From NCBI RefSeq assembly GCF_038561935.1, contig NZ_CP102770.1:806001-870000 (forward strand): a stretch of 64,000 bases of DNA, in the 5' to 3' direction. Under the pieces are notes generated by a model. It saw nothing but the letters and a program-made list of their open reading frames with translations, ran no database searches and had not been told where the DNA came from. Shown here piece by piece: positions 1 to 7,890 of this stretch. The stretch's first letter is position 1; every line of letters begins with the position of its first letter. Made by a program: the position numbers and the translations under genes. The DNA is from Myxococcus stipitatus. Its GTDB lineage: Bacteria > Myxococcota > Myxococcia > Myxococcales > Myxococcaceae.

Positions 1-1366
1 CCAGCGACGCCCGCCCCTGGCGCAGCACCGCGCGCTCGTGGCTGAAGGTCTTGAAGCCCGTCTCGCCGTGGTACGCGCCCAGGCCGCTGGGGCCCACGCC
101 GCCGAAGGGCAGGTGGGGGTTCGCGTTGTGCAGCACCACGGTGTTGACGCAGGTGCCGCCCGCGCTCGTCTCGCGCAGGAGCAGCTCCACCGCCGTCTCG
201 TCCTGGCTGAAGACGTAGAAGGCCAGGGGCTTGCCGCCCGCGCGCACGTGCGTCACCACCTGGTCGAGCGACTCGTAGCGGAGCACCGGCAGCACCGGCC
301 CGAAAATCTCCTCCTCCATCAGCGGTGAGTCCGGCGTCACGTCCGCCACCACGGTGGGCGCGATGTAGCGCGTCTCCGCGTCCACGCCGCCTCCGGTCAC
401 CACGCGCGCGCCCGCCGCCACCGCGCCATCCAGCATCCCCCGCACCCGCGCGAAGGCGCCGTCGTCCACCATCCGGCAGAAGTCGGGGCTCGCGCGGCGC
501 GCCTCCTCGGTGCGGCCGTAGAAGCGCTCCACCGCGGACTTCAGCGCACTCAGGAACGCCTCCTCGCGCGAGGCATGCACCCAGACATGGTCCGGGGCGA
601 TACACGTCTGGCCGCCATTGAGGAACTTGCCCCACGCGACGCGCTCCGCGGCGCTCTCGAGGTCCGCCGTCGCGTCCACGACGACGGGCGACTTGCCGCC
701 CAGCTCCAGCGTCACGCTGGCCAGGTGCTTCGCCGCGGCCTCCATCACCCGCCGCCCCACGCGCGGGCCGCCGGTGAAGAAGAAGTGGTCGAAGGGCAGC
801 CGCAGGAGCGCCTCACCCAGCTCGGCGCCGCCCTCCACGAGCGCGACTTCGTCCTCGGGGAACACGTCGCGCAGCAGCGCGGCGAGGAACGCGGAGGTGT
901 GCGGGGTCTTCTCGCTGGGCTTGCACATCACCGTGTTGCCCGCGGCCACCGCGCCCACCAACGGCAGCATCAGCAGGTTGAAGGGGTAGTTCCACGGCGC
1001 CAGCACCAGCACCACGCCGCGAGGCTCGTAGCGCAGGTGGCTGGAGGTCCCCGAGAGCAGCAGCGGGGTCGCCACCTTGCGGGGCTTCATCCACCCCTTG
1101 AGGTGCTTGCGCACGTGCTCCAGCTCCATGAGCACGGGCAGCACCTCGGTGGCCTCCACCTCCGCGCGCGGCTTGCGGAAGTCCGCGTGGAGGGCGTCCG
1201 CCAGCGCCTGGCGCCGCTCGAGGATGAGCGCCTTGAGCTTCTCCAGCCGGGCCAGCCGCTCGCTGGCTCCCCGGCGCGCCACCTCCCAGCGCCGGGCCCG
1301 CAAGCGGTCGAATGCCTCCCGAAGCCCTCGGGGAACCAGCTCCTCCTCCAGCTTCACCACGCGCAT
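1..1366 (-). CDS. aldehyde dehydrogenase (family 3 type), 3' end cut by window edge
   Basis: Oxidises aldehydes to acids with NAD(P)+ as a soluble enzyme. About 455 codons are visible, starting MRVVKLEEEL after an AGGAG site, and the frame runs off the left edge. Family features in order are the APWNYPF segment, CKPSEKTPH, the FTGGPRVG cofactor-binding stretch, the ELGGKSP glutamate region, and the catalytic cysteine in GGQTC. The C-terminal FGGVGPSGLGAYHG and KTFSHERAV are typical of the ALDH3/coniferyl-type subfamily. It lies 56 bp downstream of a second ALDH on the same strand and looks like its tandem duplicate, probably cotranscribed. Substrate is not evident; long-chain or aromatic aldehydes are usual for this group. 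Only the last residues are missing. Confidence 0.93.
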   Translation of the reverse strand, partial: MRVVKLEEELVPRGLREAFDRLRARRWEVARRGASERLARLEKLKALILERRQALADALHADFRKPRAEVEATEVLPVLMELEHVRKHLKGWMKPRKVATPLLLSGTSSHLRYEPRGVVLVLAPWNYPFNLLMLPLVGAVAAGNTVMCKPSEKTPHTSAFLAALLRDVFPEDEVALVEGGAELGEALLRLPFDHFFFTGGPRVGRRVMEAAAKHLASVTLELGGKSPVVVDATADLESAAERVAWGKFLNGGQTCIAPDHVWVHASREEAFLSALKSAVERFYGRTEEARRASPDFCRMVDDGAFARVRGMLDGAVAAGARVVTGGGVDAETRYIAPTVVADVTPDSPLMEEEIFGPVLPVLRYESLDQVVTHVRAGGKPLAFYVFSQDETAVELLLRETSAGGTCVNTVVLHNANPHLPFGGVGPSGLGAYHGETGFKTFSHERAVLRQGRASL

Positions 1367-1379
1367 CCCGGCTCCTCTC

Positions 1380-1404
1380 GGAGTGTCCCCTCACCGGACA
1401 CTCC
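1380..1404 (-). terminator. 9-bp perfect hairpin between the two ALDH genes
   Basis: GGAGTGTCC and GGACACTCC form a perfect 9-bp stem around a 7-nt loop. It lies 18 nt after the stop of the upstream ALDH and just before the ribosome-binding site of the downstream ALDH. There is no T-run, so it may be a weak terminator, an mRNA-processing or stability element, or an operator rather than a full terminator. Confidence 0.5.
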
Positions 1405-1422
1405 TCGCACCGGCTGTCCTGC

Positions 1423-2877
1423 CTACTCCAACAGCCGCGTCAAGCGGGAGGCCATTTCCTGCAGTTTCCCGCGGTACGGCGGGAAGAACACCGCGACCAT
1501 GGACTTCATCCACTGAACCGACACGGCCCGCTCGTGGCTGAAGGTCCGGAAGCCGTAGAGGCCGTGATAGTTGCCCAGGCCGCTCATGCCCACCCCTCCG
1601 AAGGGGAGGTGGGGGTTGGCCACGTGGACCAGGACGTTGTTGATGACAGCTCCGCCGGACGTCGTGTGGCGGAACACGTCCTCGACGGCTCGCTTGTCCT
1701 CGCTGAAGACATAGAGGGCCAGCGGCTTGTCGCCCCGCTGGATGTGCGCGTACACCTCGTCGCGGGAGCGGTACGTCATCACGGGCAGCACCGGGCCGAA
1801 AATCTCCCCCGACATGATGGCCATGTCCGGCGTCACGTCCGTCAGCACGGTGGGCGCGATGTAGCGCGAGGGCCCGTCCGCCACTCCGCCCACCTCCGCC
1901 TTCGCCCCCGACGCCACGGAGCGGTCCACCAGGTCCTTCACCCGCCGCCACGCCACCGTGTCCACCAGCCGCGAGAAGTCCGCGCTCGCCTGTCGCTCCG
2001 TCTCCGTCGCGCCGTAGAAGCGGGTGATGACGGCCTTGAGCGCGTCCACCAGCGCCTGCTTGCGCGACTCGTGGACGAAGACGTAGTCGGGCGCGACACA
2101 CGTCTGGCCGCCGTTGAGGAACTTGCCCCACGCGAGCCGCTCCGCCGTCGCCTGGAGGTCCGCCGTCTCGTCGACGATGGCGGGCGACTTGCCGCCCAGC
2201 TCCAGCGTCACGCTGGCCAGGTGCTTCGCCGCGGCCTCCATCACCTTGCGGCCGATGCGCGGGTTGCCGGTGAAGAAGAGGTGGTCGAAGGGCAGCTCCA
2301 GCAGCGCCTCCGCCGTCTCCGCGCCGCCCTCGAAGAGGGCCACTTCGTTCTCCGGGAAGATGTCCCGCACCAGGCGGGCCAGGAAGCGCGAGGTGTGGGG
2401 CGTCTTCTCGCTGGGCTTGCACACCACGGTGTTGCCCGCGGCGATGGCCGCGATGAGCGGCGCCATCATGAGCTGGAAGGGGTAGTTCCACGGCGCCAGG
2501 ATGAGCACCACGCCGCGCGCCTCGTAGCGCACGTGCGACGACGAGCCCGTGAGAAGCAGCGGCGTGCCCACCCGCGTGGGCTTCATCCACGAGGCCAGGT
2601 GCTTCACCGTGTGGTTCAGCTCCTCCAGCGTGGGGTGGATTTCCGTCAGCTCCACCTCGAGCGCGGGCTTGCGGAAGTCGCGGTGGATGGCCTCCGCCAG
2701 CTCGCCCCGGCGCGCGATGATGGCCTCGCGCAGCCGCTTGAGCCGGGTGATGCGCTCGGCCGCCGTCGTGCGGGACATCGTCCAGCGGTGCGCGCGCTGG
2801 GCCTCGAACACGGCCTGGATGCGCGAGACGTCGACCTCGGGCTTCGACTCCGGAACAGCGGGCACGAGCTCCAGCAT
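1423..2877 (-). CDS. aldehyde dehydrogenase (family 3 type)
   Basis: Soluble NAD(P)-dependent aldehyde dehydrogenase of 484 aa. The start MLELVPAVPE is chosen because it has an AGGAG site 8 nt upstream and gives family length; a longer open frame would run into the regulator gene. The APWNYPFQLM segment, CKPSEKTPH, the FTGNPRIGRK cofactor motif, ELGGKSPAIV and the catalytic Cys in NGGQTCVAP are all present, with the ALDH3-type tail FGGVGMSGLGNYHG and RTFSHERAV. It begins 23 bp after the TetR gene on the same strand, so the two are probably one transcript controlled by that repressor. It is closely related to the next ALDH, including a 65-bp stretch identical at DNA level. Confidence 0.95.
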   Translation of the reverse strand: MLELVPAVPESKPEVDVSRIQAVFEAQRAHRWTMSRTTAAERITRLKRLREAIIARRGELAEAIHRDFRKPALEVELTEIHPTLEELNHTVKHLASWMKPTRVGTPLLLTGSSSHVRYEARGVVLILAPWNYPFQLMMAPLIAAIAAGNTVVCKPSEKTPHTSRFLARLVRDIFPENEVALFEGGAETAEALLELPFDHLFFTGNPRIGRKVMEAAAKHLASVTLELGGKSPAIVDETADLQATAERLAWGKFLNGGQTCVAPDYVFVHESRKQALVDALKAVITRFYGATETERQASADFSRLVDTVAWRRVKDLVDRSVASGAKAEVGGVADGPSRYIAPTVLTDVTPDMAIMSGEIFGPVLPVMTYRSRDEVYAHIQRGDKPLALYVFSEDKRAVEDVFRHTTSGGAVINNVLVHVANPHLPFGGVGMSGLGNYHGLYGFRTFSHERAVSVQWMKSMVAVFFPPYRGKLQEMASRLTRLLE

Positions 2878-2900
2878 GGCTTGCTCCTGGGTGGGGTGGT

Positions 2901-3581
2901 TCAGCGGGACTCGAGCCCGCGCAAGAGGGTGGTGAGCGCCGCCGTCAGCTCGGCGGTGAAGTCGACGCGCAGGGGCGCCATGTGCTCGGCGGCCAGCACC
3001 TCGCGCGCCACGGGGGCCACGTCCGCCATCTGCCGCAGGCCCGTCACCAGCGCGTGAAGGTGGACGAGGAAGCGCGCGCCTTCTCCCGGACGCAGGAAGG
3101 ACAGCTTCGCCTCCAGCGTCGCGCCCGTGCGCGACAGCGCCTCCAGCAGCCGCTCCTTGAAGCGTCGCGCCTGCTCCACGGACACGTTCTGCTCCAGCAC
3201 CGTCTGGAGCAGCGCGAGCAGCCGCGTCAGGGGCGTCTCGCCCTCCAGCGACTGGGCCACGGTGCGCGCGAGCCACGCCCCCGTCCACGCCGCGTCCGGC
3301 GAGGCGAGGCGGGCCTCCAGCCGCTCGAACCAGGAGAACAGCAGGTCCTCCAGGAGCGCGAGGAACAGCGCCTCCTTCGTCGGGAAGTAGAGGAACACCG
3401 TGCCCTTGGCCAGCCCGGCGCGCTCCGCCACGTCCGCCATCTTCACCTGCGCATAGGACGTGGCCGCGTAGAGCGCCAAGGCCTCGTCGAGCAGCAGCCG
3501 CCGCCGCGCTTCCTTGTCCTCGTCCTTGCGCGCACGCAGGGGACCTGCCCGGCCTTCCTTCGCGCTCAGATTGCTGACCAT
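2901..3581 (-). CDS. TetR family transcriptional regulator
   Basis: DNA-binding repressor of 226 aa. The N-terminal domain (about residues 25-75) carries the TetR helix-turn-helix, with MADVAERAGLAKGTVFLYFPTKEALF readable as helices 2-4 in two adjoining parts. The C-terminal ligand/dimer domain is variable and the ligand cannot be inferred. It heads the ALDH operon and diverges from the phospholipase D-like/GST pair. Its own start codon sits inside the first of three TGAC-N5-GTCA palindromes, a classic autoregulatory arrangement. I infer that it senses an aldehyde or lipid-derived ligand because of the genes around it. Confidence 0.93.
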   Translation of the reverse strand: MVSNLSAKEGRAGPLRARKDEDKEARRRLLLDEALALYAATSYAQVKMADVAERAGLAKGTVFLYFPTKEALFLALLEDLLFSWFERLEARLASPDAAWTGAWLARTVAQSLEGETPLTRLLALLQTVLEQNVSVEQARRFKERLLEALSRTGATLEAKLSFLRPGEGARFLVHLHALVTGLRQMADVAPVAREVLAAEHMAPLRVDFTAELTAALTTLLRGLESR

Positions 3582-3631
3582 GGGTCAGTGCTAAGTGACT
3601 CCAGGTCAGCAGTCAAGTGACTGGAGGTCAG
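3574..3631. promoter_or_regulatory. triple operator array for the divergent TetR/PLD region
   Basis: Three imperfect palindromes of the form TGAC-N5-GTCA lie at 3575-3587, 3596-3608 and 3618-3630, with start-to-start spacings of 21 and 22 bp (two helical turns each). The first is a perfect CTGACC-N3-GGTCAG spanning the TetR start codon. Regular phasing on one DNA face suggests cooperative binding by the adjacent TetR protein, which could control both directions. Confidence 0.75.
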
Positions 3632-3676
3632 TTTCCAGAAGCAGACACTGTGCGGCCCCTGGAGGGTGGTGGGTGG

Positions 3677-4327
3677 ATGTGTGATGATGGGCGCATGCGA
3701 CCCATCCAGGCGGAGCTGCTGTCCGGACGCGAGCTGTACCGGGAGGTGGTGCTGGAGAAGCTGCTGCACGCGCGCGAGTCGGTGTGGATTGCGACGGCGA
3801 ACGTGAAGGCCATGTACGTGGAGTCGAAGGGGCGCTTCGTGCCGCTGGTGGAGGTGCTGGATGGGCTGGCGGCGAAGGGGCTCTCGCTGCGGCTGTTGCA
3901 CGCGGAGCTGCCCAGCCGTCCGTTCCGAGCCGCGTTCGACGCGCGGGCGCGGCTGGTGGCCGGAGGGCTGGAGCTGAAGGTCTGCCCGCGCGTCCACTTC
4001 AAGGCGGTGGTGGTGGACGGGGCGTGGGCCTACCTGGGGAGCGCCAACCTCACCGGCGCGGGGCTGGGGGCCAAGGGCGACGCGGTGCGAAACTTCGAGC
4101 TGGGCTTCGTGACGGAGGATTTCGACGTCATCGACCGCGTGACGGCGCTCTACGAAGCGGTGTGGAGTGGGGCGGAGTGCCGGGCGTGCAGACTTCGCGC
4201 GGTGTGCCCGGACCCGATAATCCCCGCACCCACGAAGAAGGGCGGGATGCGAAGCTCTCGCGGCGCCGCGCGGCTGGGCAAGGCCCGCCGGCTCAAGCGC
4301 CACACCTCGGAGCCCCGACGACGATGA
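3677..4327 (+). CDS. phospholipase D-like (single HKD motif) protein
   Basis: Protein of about 216 aa with one phospholipase D-type motif. VHFKAVVVDG carries the His and Lys, and YLGSANLTGAG follows with the Asn/Gly-rich part, at about residues 105-135. Single-HKD proteins usually dimerise to form the active site and act on phosphodiester bonds of lipids or nucleic acids. A Cys cluster (CRACRLRAVC) and a very basic C-terminal tail follow the domain and could bind metal and nucleic acid or membrane. The start is uncertain: ATG 3677 has GGAGG upstream, ATG 3695 is also possible, and an earlier frame start at 3617 would overlap the operators. It overlaps the GST gene by 4 bp (ATGA). Confidence 0.82.
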   Translation: MCDDGRMRPIQAELLSGRELYREVVLEKLLHARESVWIATANVKAMYVESKGRFVPLVEVLDGLAAKGLSLRLLHAELPSRPFRAAFDARARLVAGGLELKVCPRVHFKAVVVDGAWAYLGSANLTGAGLGAKGDAVRNFELGFVTEDFDVIDRVTALYEAVWSGAECRACRLRAVCPDPIIPAPTKKGGMRSSRGAARLGKARRLKRHTSEPRRR

Positions 4328-4929
4328 TGAAGCTCTACTTCGCCCAGAACACGCGTGCCACCCGGCCCCGCTGGTTGCTCGAGGAGCTGGGGGTTCCCTA
4401 CGAGCTGGTGCCGGTGGACGTGCACCAGCGCGAGCACAAGACGCCCGAGTACCTGCGCATCCACCCCATGGGCTCCATGCCCGCGCTGGAGGATGACGGG
4501 CACGCCATCTTCGAGTCGGCGGCCATCCTGCTGCACGTGGCGGACAAGTTCCCGGAGAAGGGCTTCGCGCCCGCGGCGGGCACGGTGGAGCGCGCCGAGT
4601 ACTACCAGTGGATGATGTTCTGCATGGCCACCATGGAGCCGCCCCTGTCCGCGTACTCCGCGCACAGCCGCTTCCTGCCGGAGGTGGACCGGGTGCCCGG
4701 CGAGGCGGAGCGCGGCCGGAAGCGCTTCACGGACATCGCGAGGATGCTGGAGGAGAAGCTCCAGGGGCGCAGCTACATCGTGGGGGAGCGCTTCACCGCG
4801 GCGGACGTGGTGATGGCGTCCATCCTCAACTGGGGCGCGAGCATGGGACTGCTCGAGGACTTCCCCGGGCTGCGCGCGTACGTGGCGCGGCAGATTTCGC
4901 GTCCGGCGGCGCGGCGCGCCGAGCAGTAG
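4324..4929 (+). CDS. glutathione S-transferase family protein
   Basis: Soluble GST of 201 aa that would conjugate or reduce electrophiles with glutathione. The N-terminal thioredoxin-like domain (about 1-80) has MKLYFAQNTRATRPRWLLEE, the cis-Pro region MGSMPALED and the glutathione gamma-Glu binding FESAAILLH. The helical C-terminal domain contains the conserved YIVGERFTAADVVMASIL capping motif. The start overlaps the stop of the PLD-like gene (ATGA), so the two are translationally coupled. Its position opposite aldehyde dehydrogenases fits detoxification of reactive aldehydes or lipid peroxidation products (inference). Confidence 0.93.
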   Translation: MMKLYFAQNTRATRPRWLLEELGVPYELVPVDVHQREHKTPEYLRIHPMGSMPALEDDGHAIFESAAILLHVADKFPEKGFAPAAGTVERAEYYQWMMFCMATMEPPLSAYSAHSRFLPEVDRVPGEAERGRKRFTDIARMLEEKLQGRSYIVGERFTAADVVMASILNWGASMGLLEDFPGLRAYVARQISRPAARRAEQ

Positions 4930-4940
4930 TCGCCCTGGGG

Positions 4941-5825
4941 CTACTTGTCCGGGCTGTGACGCGGGGGGCCCTCGGTGTGGTCGGGGGGCACCAGGAGGGA
5001 GTCGTCGGGCGTGGACTTGCCCTGCTGTTGCTCGCGCCACGAGCTGGGCGAGTCCCCCACGAGCTTGCGGAACAGGCTGCTGAAGTGCTGGAGCGACGCG
5101 CAGCCCACCTCCACCGCGACGGCGGTGAGCTTCATGTCCGTCTCCAGGAGCAGCGCCTGCGCCATGCGCACCTGCACGGCGTTGAGCTCCGCCTGGAAGG
5201 ACGTGCCCGCTTCCTTCAGGCGGCGCTGGAGCGTGCGCTCGGACATGCCCATCTCGCGGGCCACCTCCGTCAGGTGGATGTCCGGCAGCTTGCCCTTCAT
5301 CACCTGGTGCAGCTCGCGCAGCAGCGGAGACTGGCCGGTGGCCTCGGCCACCAGGTCATTGAGCTTGGACACGAGCGGCGCGGCGCGGCTCTCCGGCTGG
5401 CCCAGCCACGTCAGCGCGGACGTCGGGTCGGTGAACACCTTGCTGGGATAGGCGCCGGTGAGCAGCGTGTAGAAGCCGCCCACCACCGCGCCCGCCACGC
5501 CCTCCGGACGCACCAGCGCCTGGCGCTGGACGGAGATGCTGAAGGACTTCTCGCGGGCCTGCATGTACTTCACGAGCACCCCGAAGGCCGCGGGGTCCGC
5601 CGCCTCCAGCCGGCGCGCGTCCACCAGCGAGGCATGCGGCGCCGCCGGGGCCAGCTCCACGTCGAGCACGTGCACGAGCCGGCGCACGTGGGCCTCGGAC
5701 GGGCGGCCCCAGAGGATGAAGCCGCACAGGTCCGCCGAGGCGTACCAGTGAAGGAAGCCCTCCCCGACTAGGTAGCGGCCGAGTGGGTCCTGGAAGTAAT
5801 CGTCGACGCCGTCTGCCGATCGCAC
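4941..5825 (-). CDS. AraC family transcriptional regulator
   Basis: Transcription factor of about 294 aa. The last 100 residues form two helix-turn-helix units: IHLTEVAREMGMSERTLQRR is the first and LTAVAVEVGCASLQHFSSLF the second, ending in the usual FRKLVGDSPSSWR. The N-terminal 180 residues are a sensor region I do not recognise. No ATG is available, and the best start is GTG at 5825, which overlaps the 3' end of the desaturase gene by 58 bp; this start is uncertain. Being downstream of the desaturase on the same strand, it may be cotranscribed and control membrane-lipid genes, but that is inference. Confidence 0.85.
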   Translation of the reverse strand: MRSADGVDDYFQDPLGRYLVGEGFLHWYASADLCGFILWGRPSEAHVRRLVHVLDVELAPAAPHASLVDARRLEAADPAAFGVLVKYMQAREKSFSISVQRQALVRPEGVAGAVVGGFYTLLTGAYPSKVFTDPTSALTWLGQPESRAAPLVSKLNDLVAEATGQSPLLRELHQVMKGKLPDIHLTEVAREMGMSERTLQRRLKEAGTSFQAELNAVQVRMAQALLLETDMKLTAVAVEVGCASLQHFSSLFRKLVGDSPSSWREQQQGKSTPDDSLLVPPDHTEGPPRHSPDK

Positions 5826-6664
5826 GGCTCGGCAGAATAGCGCTTCGCCACCTTGACCACCCACAAGGGATTGATGGGGGCCTGGGACGTCACCAGTTCC
5901 GGACGCACCAGGGCCTTGCCGGACAGCTCCTGCGTCATGGCCGGCAGCACCCGCCACGGCGCCTGGGGCTTCAGGTGGTGGGCCTGGTGGTAACCCGCAT
6001 TGAAAAAGAACAGGTTGTACAGACGGGAGGTGGACGTGGTGCCCAGGGCCCCCCGTTGGGTGGAGTCCGTCTCGAAGTGGGCCGCCAGGTTGAGCCAGTG
6101 GATGCAGACCTGGCCCACCAGCAGCACGCCCCACCAGGCCAGGCCCAGCGCGGGCCGCCAGATGATGACGGCCAGGAGGGCGCCATCGACGATGAGGAAG
6201 TCCAGGACCAGCTCCGTCCGCTGGTGGTGGCGGCGGGCCCAACGCCACACGTTGGCCACGGCCTCGAAGGGCCAGAACCACGGCGTCAGCGCCGAGCGCA
6301 GGCAATAACGCAGGGCGCCTTCCCCCGGGCGGCGCTGGCCCCAGTCACCGGGGCCGTCGTTGAACCGGTGGTGGTTGAAGTGGTGGATGAAGTAGCCCCG
6401 ATAGGGGAACCCACAGGCCATCCCCAGCGTCCTGGAGAAGAGCCAGTGCAGCGGCCGGGGACGCGCGATGGTGACGTGCATGTGGTTGTGCAGCACGGCG
6501 TAGTTCCAGAACAGCACCGCCCAGCCGACCACGCACATCCCCACGCGGCCCCAGAGGCCCAGGTGGTCCCAGCTCAGCAAGAAGGCGGGGAACCAGGCCC
6601 ACCACAACGCGTGCACCGCGAGCTGCGGCAAATCGAGAGTGGGGGCGGCGAGGGGGCGATTCAT
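5768..6664 (-). CDS. membrane fatty acid desaturase
   Basis: Integral membrane desaturase/hydroxylase of 298 aa. The three histidine boxes that bind the di-iron centre are visible: HNHMH (about 59-63), HHFNHH (about 95-100) and HQAHH near residue 225. Hydrophobic stretches lie before the first box (WWAWFPAFLL, VGWAVLFWNYAVL) and between boxes 2 and 3 (LLAVIIW, LAWWGVLLVGQVCIHWL), as in the family. Substrate is probably an acyl chain or carotenoid-like lipid and cannot be fixed from sequence. The 3' end overlaps the AraC gene. The start is ATG with a weak ribosome-binding site. Confidence 0.9.
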   Translation of the reverse strand: MNRPLAAPTLDLPQLAVHALWWAWFPAFLLSWDHLGLWGRVGMCVVGWAVLFWNYAVLHNHMHVTIARPRPLHWLFSRTLGMACGFPYRGYFIHHFNHHRFNDGPGDWGQRRPGEGALRYCLRSALTPWFWPFEAVANVWRWARRHHQRTELVLDFLIVDGALLAVIIWRPALGLAWWGVLLVGQVCIHWLNLAAHFETDSTQRGALGTTSTSRLYNLFFFNAGYHQAHHLKPQAPWRVLPAMTQELSGKALVRPELVTSQAPINPLWVVKVAKRYSAEPCDRQTASTITSRTHSAAT

Positions 6665-6857
6665 GAAGGGCCAAAGTAGGCCCGGCCCTGTTTGGCTGCT
6701 TCATTCCATGCGCCAAGCGCTTGCGAAAACGCGCAACCTCAAGCGTCGTCCCCCCATCCCTCTCAACCCGGGTCCACCCCGCCCCGGCGTCTGACTTCCG
6801 CCCGCTCGGCGCTGGCCTCCGTGAGGAAGCCGCGCGTCGCGGGCGGCGGGCCCGCGC

Positions 6858-7217
6858 TCACGACTCGAGCGCGTGGGCGACTTGTCCCAACAGCCGCAGC
6901 TGAGGCGCGTCCAGCTTGCGAACGGTGCGCAGGAGCCGGCGCACCTCGGGGCGCTCGCGGTACTCCGGCGGGTCCTCGGCGAGGGCGGGAGCGCCTTCGA
7001 CGCCGGACATGCCGAGCAGCACGTCGGACGAGCAGTTGAGTACCAGACACAGCTTCCTCAGCGTGCGGACGCTGGGGAGCATGTGGCCGCGCTCCAGCCG
7101 TCCGTACACCTCGGTGGCGATACCCACGCGCTCGGCCACGTCGGCCTGCGTGAGCTCCAGCCGCTGCCGCGCCGCGCGAACTGCATTTCCAATGATGGTG
7201 GCCAGTCGTTGTTCCAT
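6858..7217 (-). CDS. XRE/Cro-type helix-turn-helix regulator
   Basis: Small DNA-binding protein of 119 aa. Residues 10-65 form an XRE domain: LTQADVAERVGIATEVYGRLERG gives the two HTH helices, and LPSVRTLRKLCLVLNCSSD completes the five-helix fold. The last 50 residues (ERPEVRRLLRTVRKLDAPQL) look helical and may serve dimerisation. It is divergent from pomY across a 673-bp leader, so it could act there, but nothing in the sequence proves this. No partner toxin gene adjoins it. Confidence 0.88.
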   Translation of the reverse strand: MEQRLATIIGNAVRAARQRLELTQADVAERVGIATEVYGRLERGHMLPSVRTLRKLCLVLNCSSDVLLGMSGVEGAPALAEDPPEYRERPEVRRLLRTVRKLDAPQLRLLGQVAHALES

Positions 7218-7495
7218 GGCGTGCGGAAACCTGTCGAAAGAGGGTCTCTCCCCCCGCGCTCAGGCGGAGAGGTTCCGGGGAGAAGTGACTGCGGGTTCGG
7301 TGCCTCGTGGAACACAGACTACGGGTGGGGTCTGACATTCCGGTGCATCCGGAAGGGCGTGCGAAAGCGCTTGAAAACGGGGTCGCGTGAAGGCCTCCGC
7401 GGATGCGTGGGGAAGGCCTCGCGCGGCGGGCTTCGCGCGTGGGGTGGCGCGGGGCGCCGGCGGTGCCCGGGGGCATGCTCGAATCGCCGCGCGAG

Positions 7496-7509
7496 GCCGA
7501 AAAATCGGC
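7496..7509. repeat. 14-bp palindrome, copy 1
   Basis: GCCGAAAAATCGGC is a 5-bp inverted repeat around AAAA. The identical sequence recurs 229 bp downstream, embedded in a roughly 70-bp imperfect direct repeat (both copies follow a GGTGCCCGG element). It is a candidate regulator-binding site. Confidence 0.6.
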
Positions 7510-7724
7510 GCGCGGGCGTTCGGGGTGGATCAGCGACGAGGTTGCCTGTCGCACGGGTGAGGCCGCGTTCACGTGGCGCGCGGGAGGGCGTGCGTGGTGC
7601 TTCGCGCGCGGTTCACCGCGGGGACGTCCGATGGTGGACGTCCTCGCTTGGAAGGTCGCACTCACCGTGGTGGTGGGCGGGGTGGGGCGGGCGCGGTGCC
7701 CGGTGGGGCCGGTTTGCGCTCGGG

Positions 7725-7738
7725 GCCGAAAAATCGGC
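7725..7738. repeat. 14-bp palindrome, copy 2
   Basis: Second identical copy of GCCGAAAAATCGGC, about 150 bp before the pomY start codon, with similar flanks to copy 1. Confidence 0.6.
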
Positions 7739-7890
7739 CTGCGCGGCGTTGTCAATGGACGGCCCGGGAGTTCACGGAAAAGCCCTGGTGTTTCCGTGGT
7801 TTACGAAGGCGGGACGTCTGACGTAGGGTGGGCGCCCCCCGGTGGGTCGGGGATGCACCGCGCTGCCTCGCGGGGAGGGCCGTTGAGGTC

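Larger units (their letters stand above)
7218..7890. other. 673-bp gene-free leader between XRE gene and pomY
   Basis: No open frame here has convincing coding character; the frames present are GC-driven. The stretch contains two identical 14-bp palindromes within longer imperfect repeats (listed separately) and several oligo-A patches unusual for this genome. It must hold the promoters of the XRE gene and, most likely, of the pomYZX operon. I cannot point to a clear -35/-10 pair. Confidence 0.6.

Noticed and set aside
1312..3057. Long open frame of 581 codons opposite the second ALDH
   Set aside because: His/Arg/Leu-rich antisense reading typical of GC-rich coding DNA; the minus-strand ALDH has all catalytic motifs.
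4941..6305. Longer AraC reading frame extending across the desaturase
   Set aside because: The upstream part is antiparallel-frame noise over a gene with intact histidine boxes; the GTG at 5825 gives normal size.
7496..7738. CRISPR array
   Set aside because: Only two short palindromes 229 bp apart; no regular spacers and no cas genes.
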